Source: Sinorhizobium mexicanum (GTDB lineage: Bacteria; Pseudomonadota; Alphaproteobacteria; Rhizobiales; Rhizobiaceae). Taken from it: DNA of 64,000 bases. How positions within the stretch are numbered: the first letter of the stretch is position 1; every line of letters begins with the position of its first letter. The translations under genes were made by a program, and so were the position numbers. The notes under the pieces are model-generated. The model did not search any database. It had not been told where the DNA came from and saw only the letters and a program-made list of their open reading frames with translations. The stretch is from NCBI RefSeq assembly GCF_013488225.1, contig NZ_CP041241.1:1736001-1800000 (forward strand), in the 5' to 3' direction. Below are positions 41,661 through 50,439 of the stretch, piece by piece.

Positions 41661-43225
41661 TCGCGGACTTCCATTTCCTCAGACCCTGGTGGCTTCTCGC
41701 CCTGCTTGCGGCGCCGCTCCTCGTCCGGCTGATCGGCCGCCGCACCGATATCCGCTCGCGCTGGGAAGGCATGATTGCGCCGCACCTGCTCGGCCACCTG
41801 TTGATCGACCGCGGCGGCTCGCATCGCTTTCGCCCCGTACACCTGACCGCCGCGCTGATCGCCGTTGCAGCAATTGCGGCGGCCGGCCCGACCTGGGAGC
41901 GCGAACGCCCGCCTTTCCTCGAGGATACCGCGCCGCTTGCCATCGCCATCGATCTTACCGCAACGATGAACGCGACGGATGTGTCGCCGACCCGGCTTGA
42001 ACGCGCCAAGCTGAAAGTGCGGGACATTCTCGACCTCAGAAAGGGCGCGCGCACGGCGCTCTTCGCCTATGCGGGTTCGGCTCACATGGTGCTGCCTTTG
42101 ACCGACGACGCCGCGCTTGTCAGAACCTACCTTGCTGCGCTTTCCCCAGGCATCATGCCCGTTGACGGCAAGGATACGGCGAAGGCGCTTCAAGCCGTCG
42201 AAGTCGGCCTCGCCAACGAAGCCGTTCCGGGCACCATCCTCTTTTTGACCGACGGCGTTGAACGCAAGGCGTTTCCCGCTTTCGAGCAATACAAGGGCCG
42301 CAACGATCTGATGGTGCTCGGGATCGGCACGGCGGAAGGCGGGCCGGTCAAGATCGCCGACGGCGGCTACCTCACCGATGCGTCCGGCGCGCGCGTCCAC
42401 GCGCGCCTCGATATCGATGCACTCAAGGCGCTGCAGAACGGCTCGAAAGCCCAGGTTGCGACGGTAACGCTCGACGACAGCGATGTCCGCTGGATCGCCC
42501 GGCGCATTCAGTCTGCCTTCGCACAGAAAGTGGTGGAAGGACACACCCGCTGGCGCGACGCCGGCTGGTGGCTGACGATCCCGATCGCCCTTTTCGCAGC
42601 GCTCTGGTTCCGGCGCGGCTGGACGGTACGCTGGGCCGGCTTCCTGCTCGTCGCAGGCATGGCGCTTGCCGGCGGCAAGGCGGAAGCCGCCGACTTCAGC
42701 GACCTGTGGTTCACGCGGGACCAACAGGGCCGCCGCGCCTTCGAACGCGGAGACTTCCAGGATGCTGCTGCGCACTTCGCCGATCCTGCTTGGCGCGGCA
42801 TCGCGCTCTATCGCGCCGGGCGCTTCCAGGATGCGATCGACGCCTTTGCGCAGGAGGACACGGCCGAAAGCTATTACAATCAGGGCAATGCGCTGATGCA
42901 TCTCGACAAGCCGAAAGAGGCTGTCGTTGCCTATGGGCAGGCCCTGAAGCTGCGCCCCGATTGGCCGGAGGCTAAGGCAAATCTGGCACTCGCCGAAAAG
43001 CGGAACAAGGCAAAGGAGAAGCAGGAAGAGGAGGAGCAGCAGGAACAGGGCGCTGACCTTCCTCCCGATCAGGTCCAGATCGACGAAAAGGGCGAGAAAG
43101 GCAAGGAAGGCACCGTTCAGGCTGGAGAGCAGACCGCTGACATGTGGATGCGCAACATCCAGGTGTCGCCAGCCGATCTGCTTGCTCGAAAGTTCGCGAT
43201 CGAGGCCAGGGAGGACGTGCCATGA
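41657..43225 (+). CDS. VWA/TPR protein (BatB/BatC-like fusion)
   Basis: This 522-aa protein unites what are often two genes: an N-terminal membrane segment and VWA domain (about 1-300; DLTATMNATDVSP takes the place of the metal-site DxSxS and has Thr instead of one Ser, TDGVERK later), further membrane segments (about 298-345), a TPR region (about 365-450, AESYYNQGNALMHLDKPKEA) and a charged Glu/Gln-rich tail (EKQEEEEQQEQ). The start overlaps the previous stop (ATGA), as does its stop with the next start. It probably interacts with the other Bat proteins. Confidence 0.9.
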   Translation: MIADFHFLRPWWLLALLAAPLLVRLIGRRTDIRSRWEGMIAPHLLGHLLIDRGGSHRFRPVHLTAALIAVAAIAAAGPTWERERPPFLEDTAPLAIAIDLTATMNATDVSPTRLERAKLKVRDILDLRKGARTALFAYAGSAHMVLPLTDDAALVRTYLAALSPGIMPVDGKDTAKALQAVEVGLANEAVPGTILFLTDGVERKAFPAFEQYKGRNDLMVLGIGTAEGGPVKIADGGYLTDASGARVHARLDIDALKALQNGSKAQVATVTLDDSDVRWIARRIQSAFAQKVVEGHTRWRDAGWWLTIPIALFAALWFRRGWTVRWAGFLLVAGMALAGGKAEAADFSDLWFTRDQQGRRAFERGDFQDAAAHFADPAWRGIALYRAGRFQDAIDAFAQEDTAESYYNQGNALMHLDKPKEAVVAYGQALKLRPDWPEAKANLALAEKRNKAKEKQEEEEQQEQGADLPPDQVQIDEKGEKGKEGTVQAGEQTADMWMRNIQVSPADLLARKFAIEAREDVP

Positions 43226-44571
43226 TCCGGCCGGTGACAGGCTTCTTCGCTTTAGCGCTCGTCCTGCTCGCCTACTGGCTGGTGCCCGCGAGTCTTGCCT
43301 CCGCCGCCGATCCCTTCGCCCGCGCGACGCTTGCGACGAAAGGTACGCTCTATACCGGCCAGGAAGTTCATATCGACGTCGATGTCTTCGTTCCGAACTA
43401 CTTCATGACCCCGCCGCGATTTCCCCTGTTCGATCTTTCCGGCGCCGTGGTTACGATCCCTGACGGAAGCGGCGTAAACCTCAACGAAACCGTGAACGGC
43501 GAGAGCGTTTCGGGCATCCGCAAGAGCTATGTCGTGACGCCTCAGACCGCCGGCGACTACACCTTGCCGCCGGCCGAAATTCCCTTCGGTTATGCCGCCG
43601 TGCCAGGCCGGCTCACCGAAGGCAAGGTCACGCTCCCGCCGCTCAAGTTTACCGTCGAGGCCGCGCCTGGCACCGCCGAAGGAGGGGCCGGCGTGACCGC
43701 CGTGAAGGTCACGGTCGACCAGGCGCTCGACCGTGATGCGAGCGGCCTGCATGCGGGCGATGCGCTGGTGAGAACGATCACCGTCCGCGCCGAGGGGCTC
43801 GATGCCATGATGATTCCGGAACCGAACTTCGGATCGCCGGCGGGCGCTCGGGTCTATGTCCAGGACCCGGCGCTTTCGGAGGAACGAACGCCCCGGGGCG
43901 AGCCCGTGGCCGGTGTTCGCAAGGACGCCGCAACCTATGTCTTCGCGCAAGCCGGATCCTATCGGCTCCCGGCGATCGACATCGAGTGGTTCGATCCTCA
44001 GACGAGAAACATCGAGCAGGCGGAAGCGCCGATGGTCGCGGTGACCGTCGCCGCCGCGCCGCCGGTCGACACGGGGCTTGGCCCGCCGGCACCGGTGCCG
44101 CAGAAGCCCCCGTTCGATTGGCGCTTGTGGGCAGGCGTCGGCGCCGCGGCGGTTGTTGCCGCCGCAATCATCTGGCTCGCCGCGCGCCTGCTCAGCCGCG
44201 CGGAGTCCTGGGGCGAGGCCTGGCATCGCCGCCGGCTCGACTCGGAACCGGAATATTTCCGCCACATCGAACAGACTTGCCGGGACCACGATCTCACACG
44301 CCTCAGCCAAACGCTCGACGCCTGGTCACGAAAGTCCGGCAACATCCCGCTTTCACGCTGGCTCGACCGCTTCGCGGATGCGGCGACGCAGCGCCTCTTC
44401 GCCGAACACCAAAGGGCACTCTACGGCAAGCCGTCCGGCGATCGGACGAGGATTGATTTCGGGGCGCTGCGAAGCGGGCTGAGGACCGCCCGCCGGAACT
44501 GGTTGCGCTCCGGCCCGAGCGCGACCGTTAGACCCGCGGCGCTGCCTCCGCTGAACCCGGACTTCGCCTGA
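43222..44571 (+). CDS. BatD-like protein (oxygen tolerance domain)
   Basis: This 449-aa protein has a signal peptide (FFALALVLLAYWLVPASLA), several Ig-like repeats in the periplasmic part (about 30-300; IDVDVFVPNYFMTPPRFPL, DYTLPPAEIPFG, AGSYRLPAIDIEWFDP) and one membrane segment (about 318-340, VGAAAVVAAAIIWLAARL) before a cytoplasmic tail. This is the BatD ('oxygen tolerance') layout. It ends the MoxR/Bat operon. The next gene, the sulfatase, begins 160 bp later with its own motif copy, so it may be separately transcribed. Confidence 0.88.
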   Translation: MIRPVTGFFALALVLLAYWLVPASLASAADPFARATLATKGTLYTGQEVHIDVDVFVPNYFMTPPRFPLFDLSGAVVTIPDGSGVNLNETVNGESVSGIRKSYVVTPQTAGDYTLPPAEIPFGYAAVPGRLTEGKVTLPPLKFTVEAAPGTAEGGAGVTAVKVTVDQALDRDASGLHAGDALVRTITVRAEGLDAMMIPEPNFGSPAGARVYVQDPALSEERTPRGEPVAGVRKDAATYVFAQAGSYRLPAIDIEWFDPQTRNIEQAEAPMVAVTVAAAPPVDTGLGPPAPVPQKPPFDWRLWAGVGAAAVVAAAIIWLAARLLSRAESWGEAWHRRRLDSEPEYFRHIEQTCRDHDLTRLSQTLDAWSRKSGNIPLSRWLDRFADAATQRLFAEHQRALYGKPSGDRTRIDFGALRSGLRTARRNWLRSGPSATVRPAALPPLNPDFA

Positions 44572-44615
44572 CCCGAAAACCCTCGCCATTGCAGAGCTAG
44601 ACACGTCGTGACGGT

Positions 44616-44636
44616 CTTCGTAACCGTTACGTACTT
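44616..44636 (+). promoter_or_regulatory. Shared 21-bp motif, copy A (upstream of the sulfatase gene)
   Basis: CTTCGTAACCGTTACGTACT with a final T, 95 bp upstream of the sulfatase start. The core GTAAC-C-GTTAC is a palindrome with an odd centre. It is the most symmetric of four copies and has the same orientation to its gene. Confidence 0.75.
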
Positions 44637-44731
44637 ACCGCCGCAGGCGTTCGCGCGCACATTTCCCCGGCCAATACTGAAACTGCGTTTGTCCTTCGGG
44701 CGAACCACGTTGGTCTCAGGGGAGACACGTA

Positions 44732-46375
44732 ATGACAATCAATTTGAAGACTATGCGCAGCCTGCTGGCCGCTCCCGCAGCCACGGCACTAAAGCCGAAA
44801 GCGCTCGCGCTTGCCGGGACGGTGCTGGCGTCGACGATTTCGATGTCGGTGGCCCCCGCCCTCGCGCAGGACGCCGCGAAGCCAAATATTCTCGTCATCT
44901 TCGGCGACGACATCGGTCAGACGAACATCAGCGCCTACTCGTTCGGCGTCACGGGTTACAAGACACCGAACATCGACCGCATCGCCAGGGAAGGCATGAT
45001 GTTCACGGATTACTACGCGGAGAACAGCTGCACGGCCGGGCGCTCGACCTTCATTACCGGTCAGACGGTGCTCAGGACCGGCATGTCGAAGGTCGGCGTG
45101 CCGGGCGCACCCGTCGGCATCCAGGACCGCGACATCACCATTGCCCAGGCGCTCAAACCGCTGGGTTATGCGACCGGTCAGTTCGGCAAGAACCATCTGG
45201 GCGACCAGGACCGCTTCCTGCCGACCGCCCATGGCTTCGACGAGTTCTTCGGCAACCTCTACCACCTCAACGCCGAGGAGGAGCCAGAGAGGCCCTATTG
45301 GCCGAAGGACGATCCGACCTTCCTTAAAAGCTATTCGCCACGCGGCGTCCTGCATTCTTTCGCCGACGGCAAAGTCCAGGACACCGGTGCACTCAACACG
45401 AAGCGCATGGAAACCATCGACGATGAGACGACGTCCGCCGCGATGGAGTACATCAAGAAGCAGGTGCAGGAGAAAAAGCCCTTCTTCACCTGGATGAACA
45501 CGACGCGCATGCACCTCTTCACCCATGTGCGGCCGGAATATCAGGGCCAGAGCGGCATGCCGGGCAACGACTATGCCGACGGCATGATCGAGCATGACAA
45601 CGATGTCGGCAAGCTCCTGAACCTGCTTGACGAATTGAAGATCGCCGACAACACGATCGTGGTCTACACGACCGACAACGGCCCCAACCAGTTCTCCTGG
45701 CCGGATGCGGCGACGACGCCCTTCCGCAGCGAGAAAGATTCCAACTGGGAAGGCGCCTTCCGCGTGCCGGCGATGATCCGTTGGCCGGGCAAGATCAAGC
45801 CGGGCACCATCAGCAACGAGATGTTCTCGGGTCTCGACTGGTTCCCGACGCTGCTTGCCGCTGCCGGGGACACCTCCATCAAGGAGCGGCTGTTGAAGGG
45901 CGCTGACGTCGGCGGCAAAACCTTCAAGGTCCATCTCGACGGCTACAACCAACTCCCTTATCTGCTCGGTGAACAGCCAAAGAGCGCCCGCGGCGAGTTC
46001 TTCTACTTCAACGACGACGCCAAGCTTGTGGGCATGCGCTGGGATAACTGGAAGGCCGTGTTCTGCGAAATGCAAAAGCCCGGCGGCTTCGATGTTTGGC
46101 AGGAGCCGTTCACGTGCCTGCGCGTTCCAAAGATCTTCAACCTGCGCATGGATCCCTACGAGCGTGCCGACATCGTTTCGGATCAGTACAATGATTGGCG
46201 GACGAAAAATGCCTATCTCTTTGCCGACGCAACCATCAAGGCCGCTACCTTCCTCGAAACTTTCGTCGAGTATCCGCCGAGCCAGCGACCGGCCAGTTTC
46301 TCGATCGACCAGGTGGAGGCAGATGTTCACAAGAAGATCGATGAGATCATGAGCAAGGCACAGCCGGCTCAATAA
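44732..46375 (+). CDS. Secreted type I sulfatase (arylsulfatase family)
   Basis: This 547-aa hydrolase removes sulfate from an organic sulfate ester. It has an extended signal (residues 1-45, ending APALAQ). Metal-binding Asp59/Asp60 lie in IFGDDIGQTN, and the active-site Cys100 lies in SCTAGRST (CxAxR, the FGE recognition form of CxPxR). Other landmarks are TGQFGKNHLG, HDNDVGKLL, VYTTDNGPNQ and MRWDNWKAVF. The FGE at 36778-37749 would activate it. Substrate is not evident. The sequence is closer to general arylsulfatases than to choline sulfatase. A GGGGAGACACGT site precedes the ATG. Confidence 0.92.
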   Translation: MTINLKTMRSLLAAPAATALKPKALALAGTVLASTISMSVAPALAQDAAKPNILVIFGDDIGQTNISAYSFGVTGYKTPNIDRIAREGMMFTDYYAENSCTAGRSTFITGQTVLRTGMSKVGVPGAPVGIQDRDITIAQALKPLGYATGQFGKNHLGDQDRFLPTAHGFDEFFGNLYHLNAEEEPERPYWPKDDPTFLKSYSPRGVLHSFADGKVQDTGALNTKRMETIDDETTSAAMEYIKKQVQEKKPFFTWMNTTRMHLFTHVRPEYQGQSGMPGNDYADGMIEHDNDVGKLLNLLDELKIADNTIVVYTTDNGPNQFSWPDAATTPFRSEKDSNWEGAFRVPAMIRWPGKIKPGTISNEMFSGLDWFPTLLAAAGDTSIKERLLKGADVGGKTFKVHLDGYNQLPYLLGEQPKSARGEFFYFNDDAKLVGMRWDNWKAVFCEMQKPGGFDVWQEPFTCLRVPKIFNLRMDPYERADIVSDQYNDWRTKNAYLFADATIKAATFLETFVEYPPSQRPASFSIDQVEADVHKKIDEIMSKAQPAQ

Positions 46376-46417
46376 TCGAAGAGTACCGGCGCGCCGAACC
46401 ATACGGGGCGCCGTCAC

Positions 46418-46522
46418 TACAGCGCCGCGCGTCTATTCAGACGCGCGAAAGGATGCGGTAGCACTTCTTTGAATTGCGGCATGTCTTTATCCTTAAAACG
46501 GATACGACTTAAGGAAACATGC
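46418..46522. repeat. Composite dispersed palindromic repeat
   Basis: Contains TACAGCGCCGCGCGTC/GACGCGC and a second palindrome ATGTCTTTATCCTTAAAACG with TTAAGGAAACATGCAG. The full form also occurs at 56242-56346 and a half at 278-330. It fills most of the 174-bp gap between the sulfatase and the next gene. An open frame runs into it from the next gene but is not part of that protein. Confidence 0.75.
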
Positions 46523-46549
46523 AGGAGTTCACGAACGGCCGGAGCGACG

Positions 46550-49096
46550 ATGAAGAACATCCCCGCCGCGCAGGCGATCGATGCCACGACCCGGAAGCGA
46601 GAGGACGGCATTCGGGAGCGGGCACGCATGCAGGCTACGATCGTCGCCGGCTTGATGCTTTTTCTTTCCGGCGCCGCTGCTCTGATCTTCCAGGTGCTGT
46701 GGATCAAGGAGCTTTCGCTCGTCACCGGCATCGACGTCTATGCCGTCAGCACCGGTGTCAGCGCCTTCTTCCTCGGCCTGGCGCTCGGCAGCTTCCTCAT
46801 CGGTCGACTCGGCGACCGCGTAGCGCGGCCGCTCATCCTCTATGCGTTGCTCGAAGCGGGCGTGGCGCTTCTCGGGCTTGTGGTTACCTTCGCCCTTGCG
46901 CGTGTCGCACCTCTTTTCGTCTTCCTCGAAGATCGAAGCGCTCCCGTCGCCTGGCTGCTGCTGACGCTGCTCGTGGCGGCACCCGCGATGCTGATGGGCG
47001 GAACGCTGCCGGTGCTGCTGCGCGTGCTTGAGCCCGCCCGGGATGGCGTCGGCTCGAAGGGCGGTCGGCTTTATGCAGCCAATACGCTCGGGGCCATCGC
47101 AGGCTGTCTGGCGGTATCATTCCTTCTTGTTCCGGCCTTGGGTATCCGGGGCACCGCGGTGGCCGCAGCCAGTCTCAGCCTGTTCGCATCCGCGATCGCG
47201 CTCGTCAGCGGACGATTGTTCGGCGCGCCCGAGCGGTCCGCCGTCGGGGCCGCCAAATCCACTGGAGGCGGGTCTCGCCTGGCTCTTGTGCTTTATGGGG
47301 TGGCGGGCGGCATCGCTCTCGGTTATGAGGTTGCCTGGTCGCAGGCGATCGTGCAGTTCATCTCCACCCGCAGCTTCGCCTTTTCGGTCGTGCTCGCGAC
47401 CTATCTCGCAGGCCTCGCCCTCGGCTCCGCTCTTTTCGCAAGCCGCACCGACCGGCTCACCGATCCGTGGGCCACCTTCGCTCTCCTGATCACCTCGGCC
47501 GGTGTTGTCGCACTCGCGGAACTTGCCGTTCTCGGCCCCTGGCTCGTTGTCTGGCAGGCGGCGCCGGAAGGGGCGGTCGCAGGCCTGACGGGCAGTATCT
47601 TCGCCGGCATGTGCGCCCGCTTCCTGGTCGCTGCCGTCACGATCATATTCGTGCCGACCCTGCTGCTTGGAGCCGCCTTTCCCGTCGCCCTGCGGCTTGC
47701 GGTCGACCCGGCGCATGTCGGGCGCGACACGGGCCGAGTGATCGCCGTCAACACGCTCGGCGGCATCGTCGGCACCATCGGAACCGGTTTCCTGCTGATC
47801 CCCAATCTTGGTATCATCCGCAGCTTCTCGGTCCTGGCACTCCTCGCGGCGGCAATCGGCGTCGTGGCCATCTGGCGCGGACGCCCGCCTGCAGCGGTGG
47901 GCCCGCGCGCAGCGGCCGTCGCGCTCGGCGCGATCGCGCTCATCACAGCCGCTACCGTGCCGTCGGACCGGCTGGCGACGCTGCTGACGACCGCGCGGGG
48001 CTCGATCGTCTCCTATGAGGAAGGCCTCGGCGCCACCATCGCGGTAATCGAACAGGGGCAGCCGGAAAAGCGGTTCCGCCGCCTCTACATCCAGGGCGTT
48101 TCCAACACCGGCGACGCCATGCCGTCGCTCCGTTACATGCGGCTGCAGGCACTCCTCCCCTTGATCATCCACCAGGGCGAACCGAAGTCGGCGCTCGTCA
48201 TCGGCCTCGGCACCGGGATCACTGCCGGATCGCTGCTTTCCTACCCGGGCCTGGAACGGCGTGTGGCCGCCGAACTCCTGCCCTCGGTGGTGCGCGCCGC
48301 GAGCCTCTTCACGGGCAACAACGATGCGGCAAACGACAGCCGGCTGGACATCCGCCTGCGCGATGGCCGGCGCGAACTCTTGAGCAGTCAGGAATCCTAC
48401 GATCTCATCACGCTCGAGCCGCCGCCACCTTCGGCCGCCGGCGTCGTCAATCTCTACTCCTCGGATTTCTACCGGCTGGCGCGGGCGCGCCTCGCGTCAA
48501 ATGGCATCGTTGCACAATGGCTGCCGCTGGCGACGCAGAATGATGAGGATACGCGCGCGCTGGTGCGCAGCTTCCTCGACGCCTTTCCGCATGCTTCGCT
48601 CTGGTCGACCGAACTTCACGAGATGCTGCTTGTGGGTACGGTCGAACCCCAGAAGCTCGACGCGGCACGAATCTCTGCGCGCATGGAGCAACCCCCAGTC
48701 GCTGCTGCACTACGCGAAGTCGGTATTGCGGGACCGGCCGATCTCCTTGCCACCTGGATAACCGACCGCGCGGGCCTCGAGCGCTATGCGGCGACCGCCC
48801 TGCCGGTGACAGATGACCGGCCACGGATCGAATATGCCGCCTGGGTCCGCCCGGACGAATTGCAACGCACGCTTCCCGCACTCATCGAACTCAGAACCGC
48901 GCCGCCCGTTCTCGGCGCCGATTCGTCACTCGCCGAAGCGATCATGGAATCGCAAAACCGCTTGCTGCTTTTTTATCAGGCGTCGCTCAACGCCTATTCC
49001 GGCTATCGCGCGGAGTGGGCACGCGACATGGAACTGTTGCTGCGCGTCGACCCGAACAACCCGTACTACCTTTGGTTCGTCGCAGGGTCGAGGTAA
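46550..49096 (+). CDS. Fused multi-spanning membrane/spermidine synthase-like protein
   Basis: This ~848-aa protein has about 12-14 transmembrane segments (about 30-500; FLSGAAALIFQVLWIKELSLV, GALLVTF-like segments, LLGAAFPVALRL) followed by a C-terminal methyltransferase-like polyamine synthase fold (about 500-800: ALVIGLGTGITAGSLLS, DGRRELLSSQESYDLITLEP, VVNLYSSDFYRLARARL). Such fused proteins are common, but an aminopropyltransferase function has rarely been shown, so the call is by fold only. The ATG at 46550 has a GGAGCGACG site; 46628 is an alternative. The gene follows a repeat and points the same way as the sulfatase, without a clear link. Confidence 0.85.
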   Translation: MKNIPAAQAIDATTRKREDGIRERARMQATIVAGLMLFLSGAAALIFQVLWIKELSLVTGIDVYAVSTGVSAFFLGLALGSFLIGRLGDRVARPLILYALLEAGVALLGLVVTFALARVAPLFVFLEDRSAPVAWLLLTLLVAAPAMLMGGTLPVLLRVLEPARDGVGSKGGRLYAANTLGAIAGCLAVSFLLVPALGIRGTAVAAASLSLFASAIALVSGRLFGAPERSAVGAAKSTGGGSRLALVLYGVAGGIALGYEVAWSQAIVQFISTRSFAFSVVLATYLAGLALGSALFASRTDRLTDPWATFALLITSAGVVALAELAVLGPWLVVWQAAPEGAVAGLTGSIFAGMCARFLVAAVTIIFVPTLLLGAAFPVALRLAVDPAHVGRDTGRVIAVNTLGGIVGTIGTGFLLIPNLGIIRSFSVLALLAAAIGVVAIWRGRPPAAVGPRAAAVALGAIALITAATVPSDRLATLLTTARGSIVSYEEGLGATIAVIEQGQPEKRFRRLYIQGVSNTGDAMPSLRYMRLQALLPLIIHQGEPKSALVIGLGTGITAGSLLSYPGLERRVAAELLPSVVRAASLFTGNNDAANDSRLDIRLRDGRRELLSSQESYDLITLEPPPPSAAGVVNLYSSDFYRLARARLASNGIVAQWLPLATQNDEDTRALVRSFLDAFPHASLWSTELHEMLLVGTVEPQKLDAARISARMEQPPVAAALREVGIAGPADLLATWITDRAGLERYAATALPVTDDRPRIEYAAWVRPDELQRTLPALIELRTAPPVLGADSSLAEAIMESQNRLLLFYQASLNAYSGYRAEWARDMELLLRVDPNNPYYLWFVAGSR

Positions 49097-49239
49097 CGAG
49101 TCTCCTGGACAGTCTGGCACAGTCCCTTTCCGGCATGCTCTCCTCTAAAGCAGCCCTGAAACGACGTCGATTGACGTGGTCGGGGCGCTCTCATACGCTG
49201 ATCGTGCGGTTCTGCTACATCTCTTCTCGGGAGGAGACC

Positions 49240-50412
49240 ATGAAGGGGAACGCCATCGCCGTCATCGGTGCCGGCATGATCGGTGCCGCGCACGCATTCG
49301 GCTACCGAACGAACCTGCCGCGTTTCAAGGACCGCATCGCCGGCCTTCGGCTTGCTACGGCCTGCGATGGCAACGAGGCGCTCGCCGGCCGCCTCGCCGC
49401 GACCTGGGGCTTCGAGAAGACGGCAACCGACCTCAACGCGGTTATTGCCGATCCCGAAATCGGCATCGTCAGTGTCTGCCTGCCGAATGCGCTGCATGCG
49501 GAGGTGACGCTCGCGGCGATTGCCGCGGGAAAGCACGTTCTCTGCGAGAAGCCGCTCGCCCTCAATGCCGAGGAGGCGTTGCGCATCCATCGCGCCGCGA
49601 TCGCGTCGCCGGCCGTCTCCGCAACGGTCTTCAACTACCGGCGCATTCCGGCCGTTGCGGCGATACGAGACATCATCGCGGCCGGGGGAATCGGCGATCT
49701 CGTCAACCTTCTCGTCCAGTACGAAAGCGAATATGCCGCCGATCCCGACCTGCCGCACAGCTGGCGGTACGAGAAGAGCCGCGCCGGTGCCGGTGCCTTG
49801 CTCGACGTCGGGACTCATGCCATCGACACGGCCCGCTTTCTCTGTGGAGAAGTCTCCGAGATCGCCGGCGCCATCGGCACGATTTCCGTCAAGGAGCGCT
49901 TTCTGCCGGCAGCCGCCGGCATCGGCCACGACAAGGTTGCCCTCAGCCGCGAAAGCAGAGCCGTCGACAACGACGATGTGATGTCCGCCCTGCTTCGGTT
50001 CGACAACGGCTGCCAGGGCATGTTTCTTGCCAGCCGGGTGGCGGTCGGCGCGGGCAATACGCTTTCCTTTTCGGTCACCGGCACGAGGGGTGCCCTGCGT
50101 TACAATTCCCGCACGCCGGCCCATTACGAAATCGCGCGCTTCGACGGCAGCGGACAATCGCCCTTTGCGCTGGTCGCGAATAATCCCGCCCTTCCCTATG
50201 CGGAATTGCTGCCCGTTCCCCATGACGGCGTGGCGATCGGCTATGCGGAGGTATTCGGGTTCATGATCCACGAATTTCTCGAAGCGATCGCCGCAAACCG
50301 TCCCATGCAGAACGGATCGACGCTCGACGGCCTGCGCGCCGCGCAGATCCTCGACGCCATCCAATTCGCCGCGAATTCCGGCACGCCGGCGAAGGTTTCG
50401 CACGCCGATTGA
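49240..50412 (+). CDS. Gfo/Idh/MocA family oxidoreductase
   Basis: This 390-aa NAD(P)-dependent enzyme has an N-terminal Rossmann fold (AVIGAGMIGAAHAFGYR), the family EKP motif (HVLCEKPLALNAEEA) and the C-terminal alpha/beta substrate domain (ESEYAADPDLPHSWRY, GALLDVGTHAIDTARFLCGE). Members oxidise sugars, inositols or amino-sugars. It starts after a strong CGGGAGGAGACC site, is followed 27 bp later by a sugar isomerase-like gene, and the pair probably acts in one sugar or polyol pathway. The substrate is unknown. Confidence 0.92.
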   Translation: MKGNAIAVIGAGMIGAAHAFGYRTNLPRFKDRIAGLRLATACDGNEALAGRLAATWGFEKTATDLNAVIADPEIGIVSVCLPNALHAEVTLAAIAAGKHVLCEKPLALNAEEALRIHRAAIASPAVSATVFNYRRIPAVAAIRDIIAAGGIGDLVNLLVQYESEYAADPDLPHSWRYEKSRAGAGALLDVGTHAIDTARFLCGEVSEIAGAIGTISVKERFLPAAAGIGHDKVALSRESRAVDNDDVMSALLRFDNGCQGMFLASRVAVGAGNTLSFSVTGTRGALRYNSRTPAHYEIARFDGSGQSPFALVANNPALPYAELLPVPHDGVAIGYAEVFGFMIHEFLEAIAANRPMQNGSTLDGLRAAQILDAIQFAANSGTPAKVSHAD

Positions 50413-50439
50413 CGGCGATCGCGTCGGCGGGAGGAACAG

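Noticed and set aside
46469..46549. Upstream extension of the membrane/spermidine synthase-like protein
   Set aside because: The in-frame extension falls in the dispersed repeat 46418-46522 and has no ribosome site; the Met at 46550 is better.
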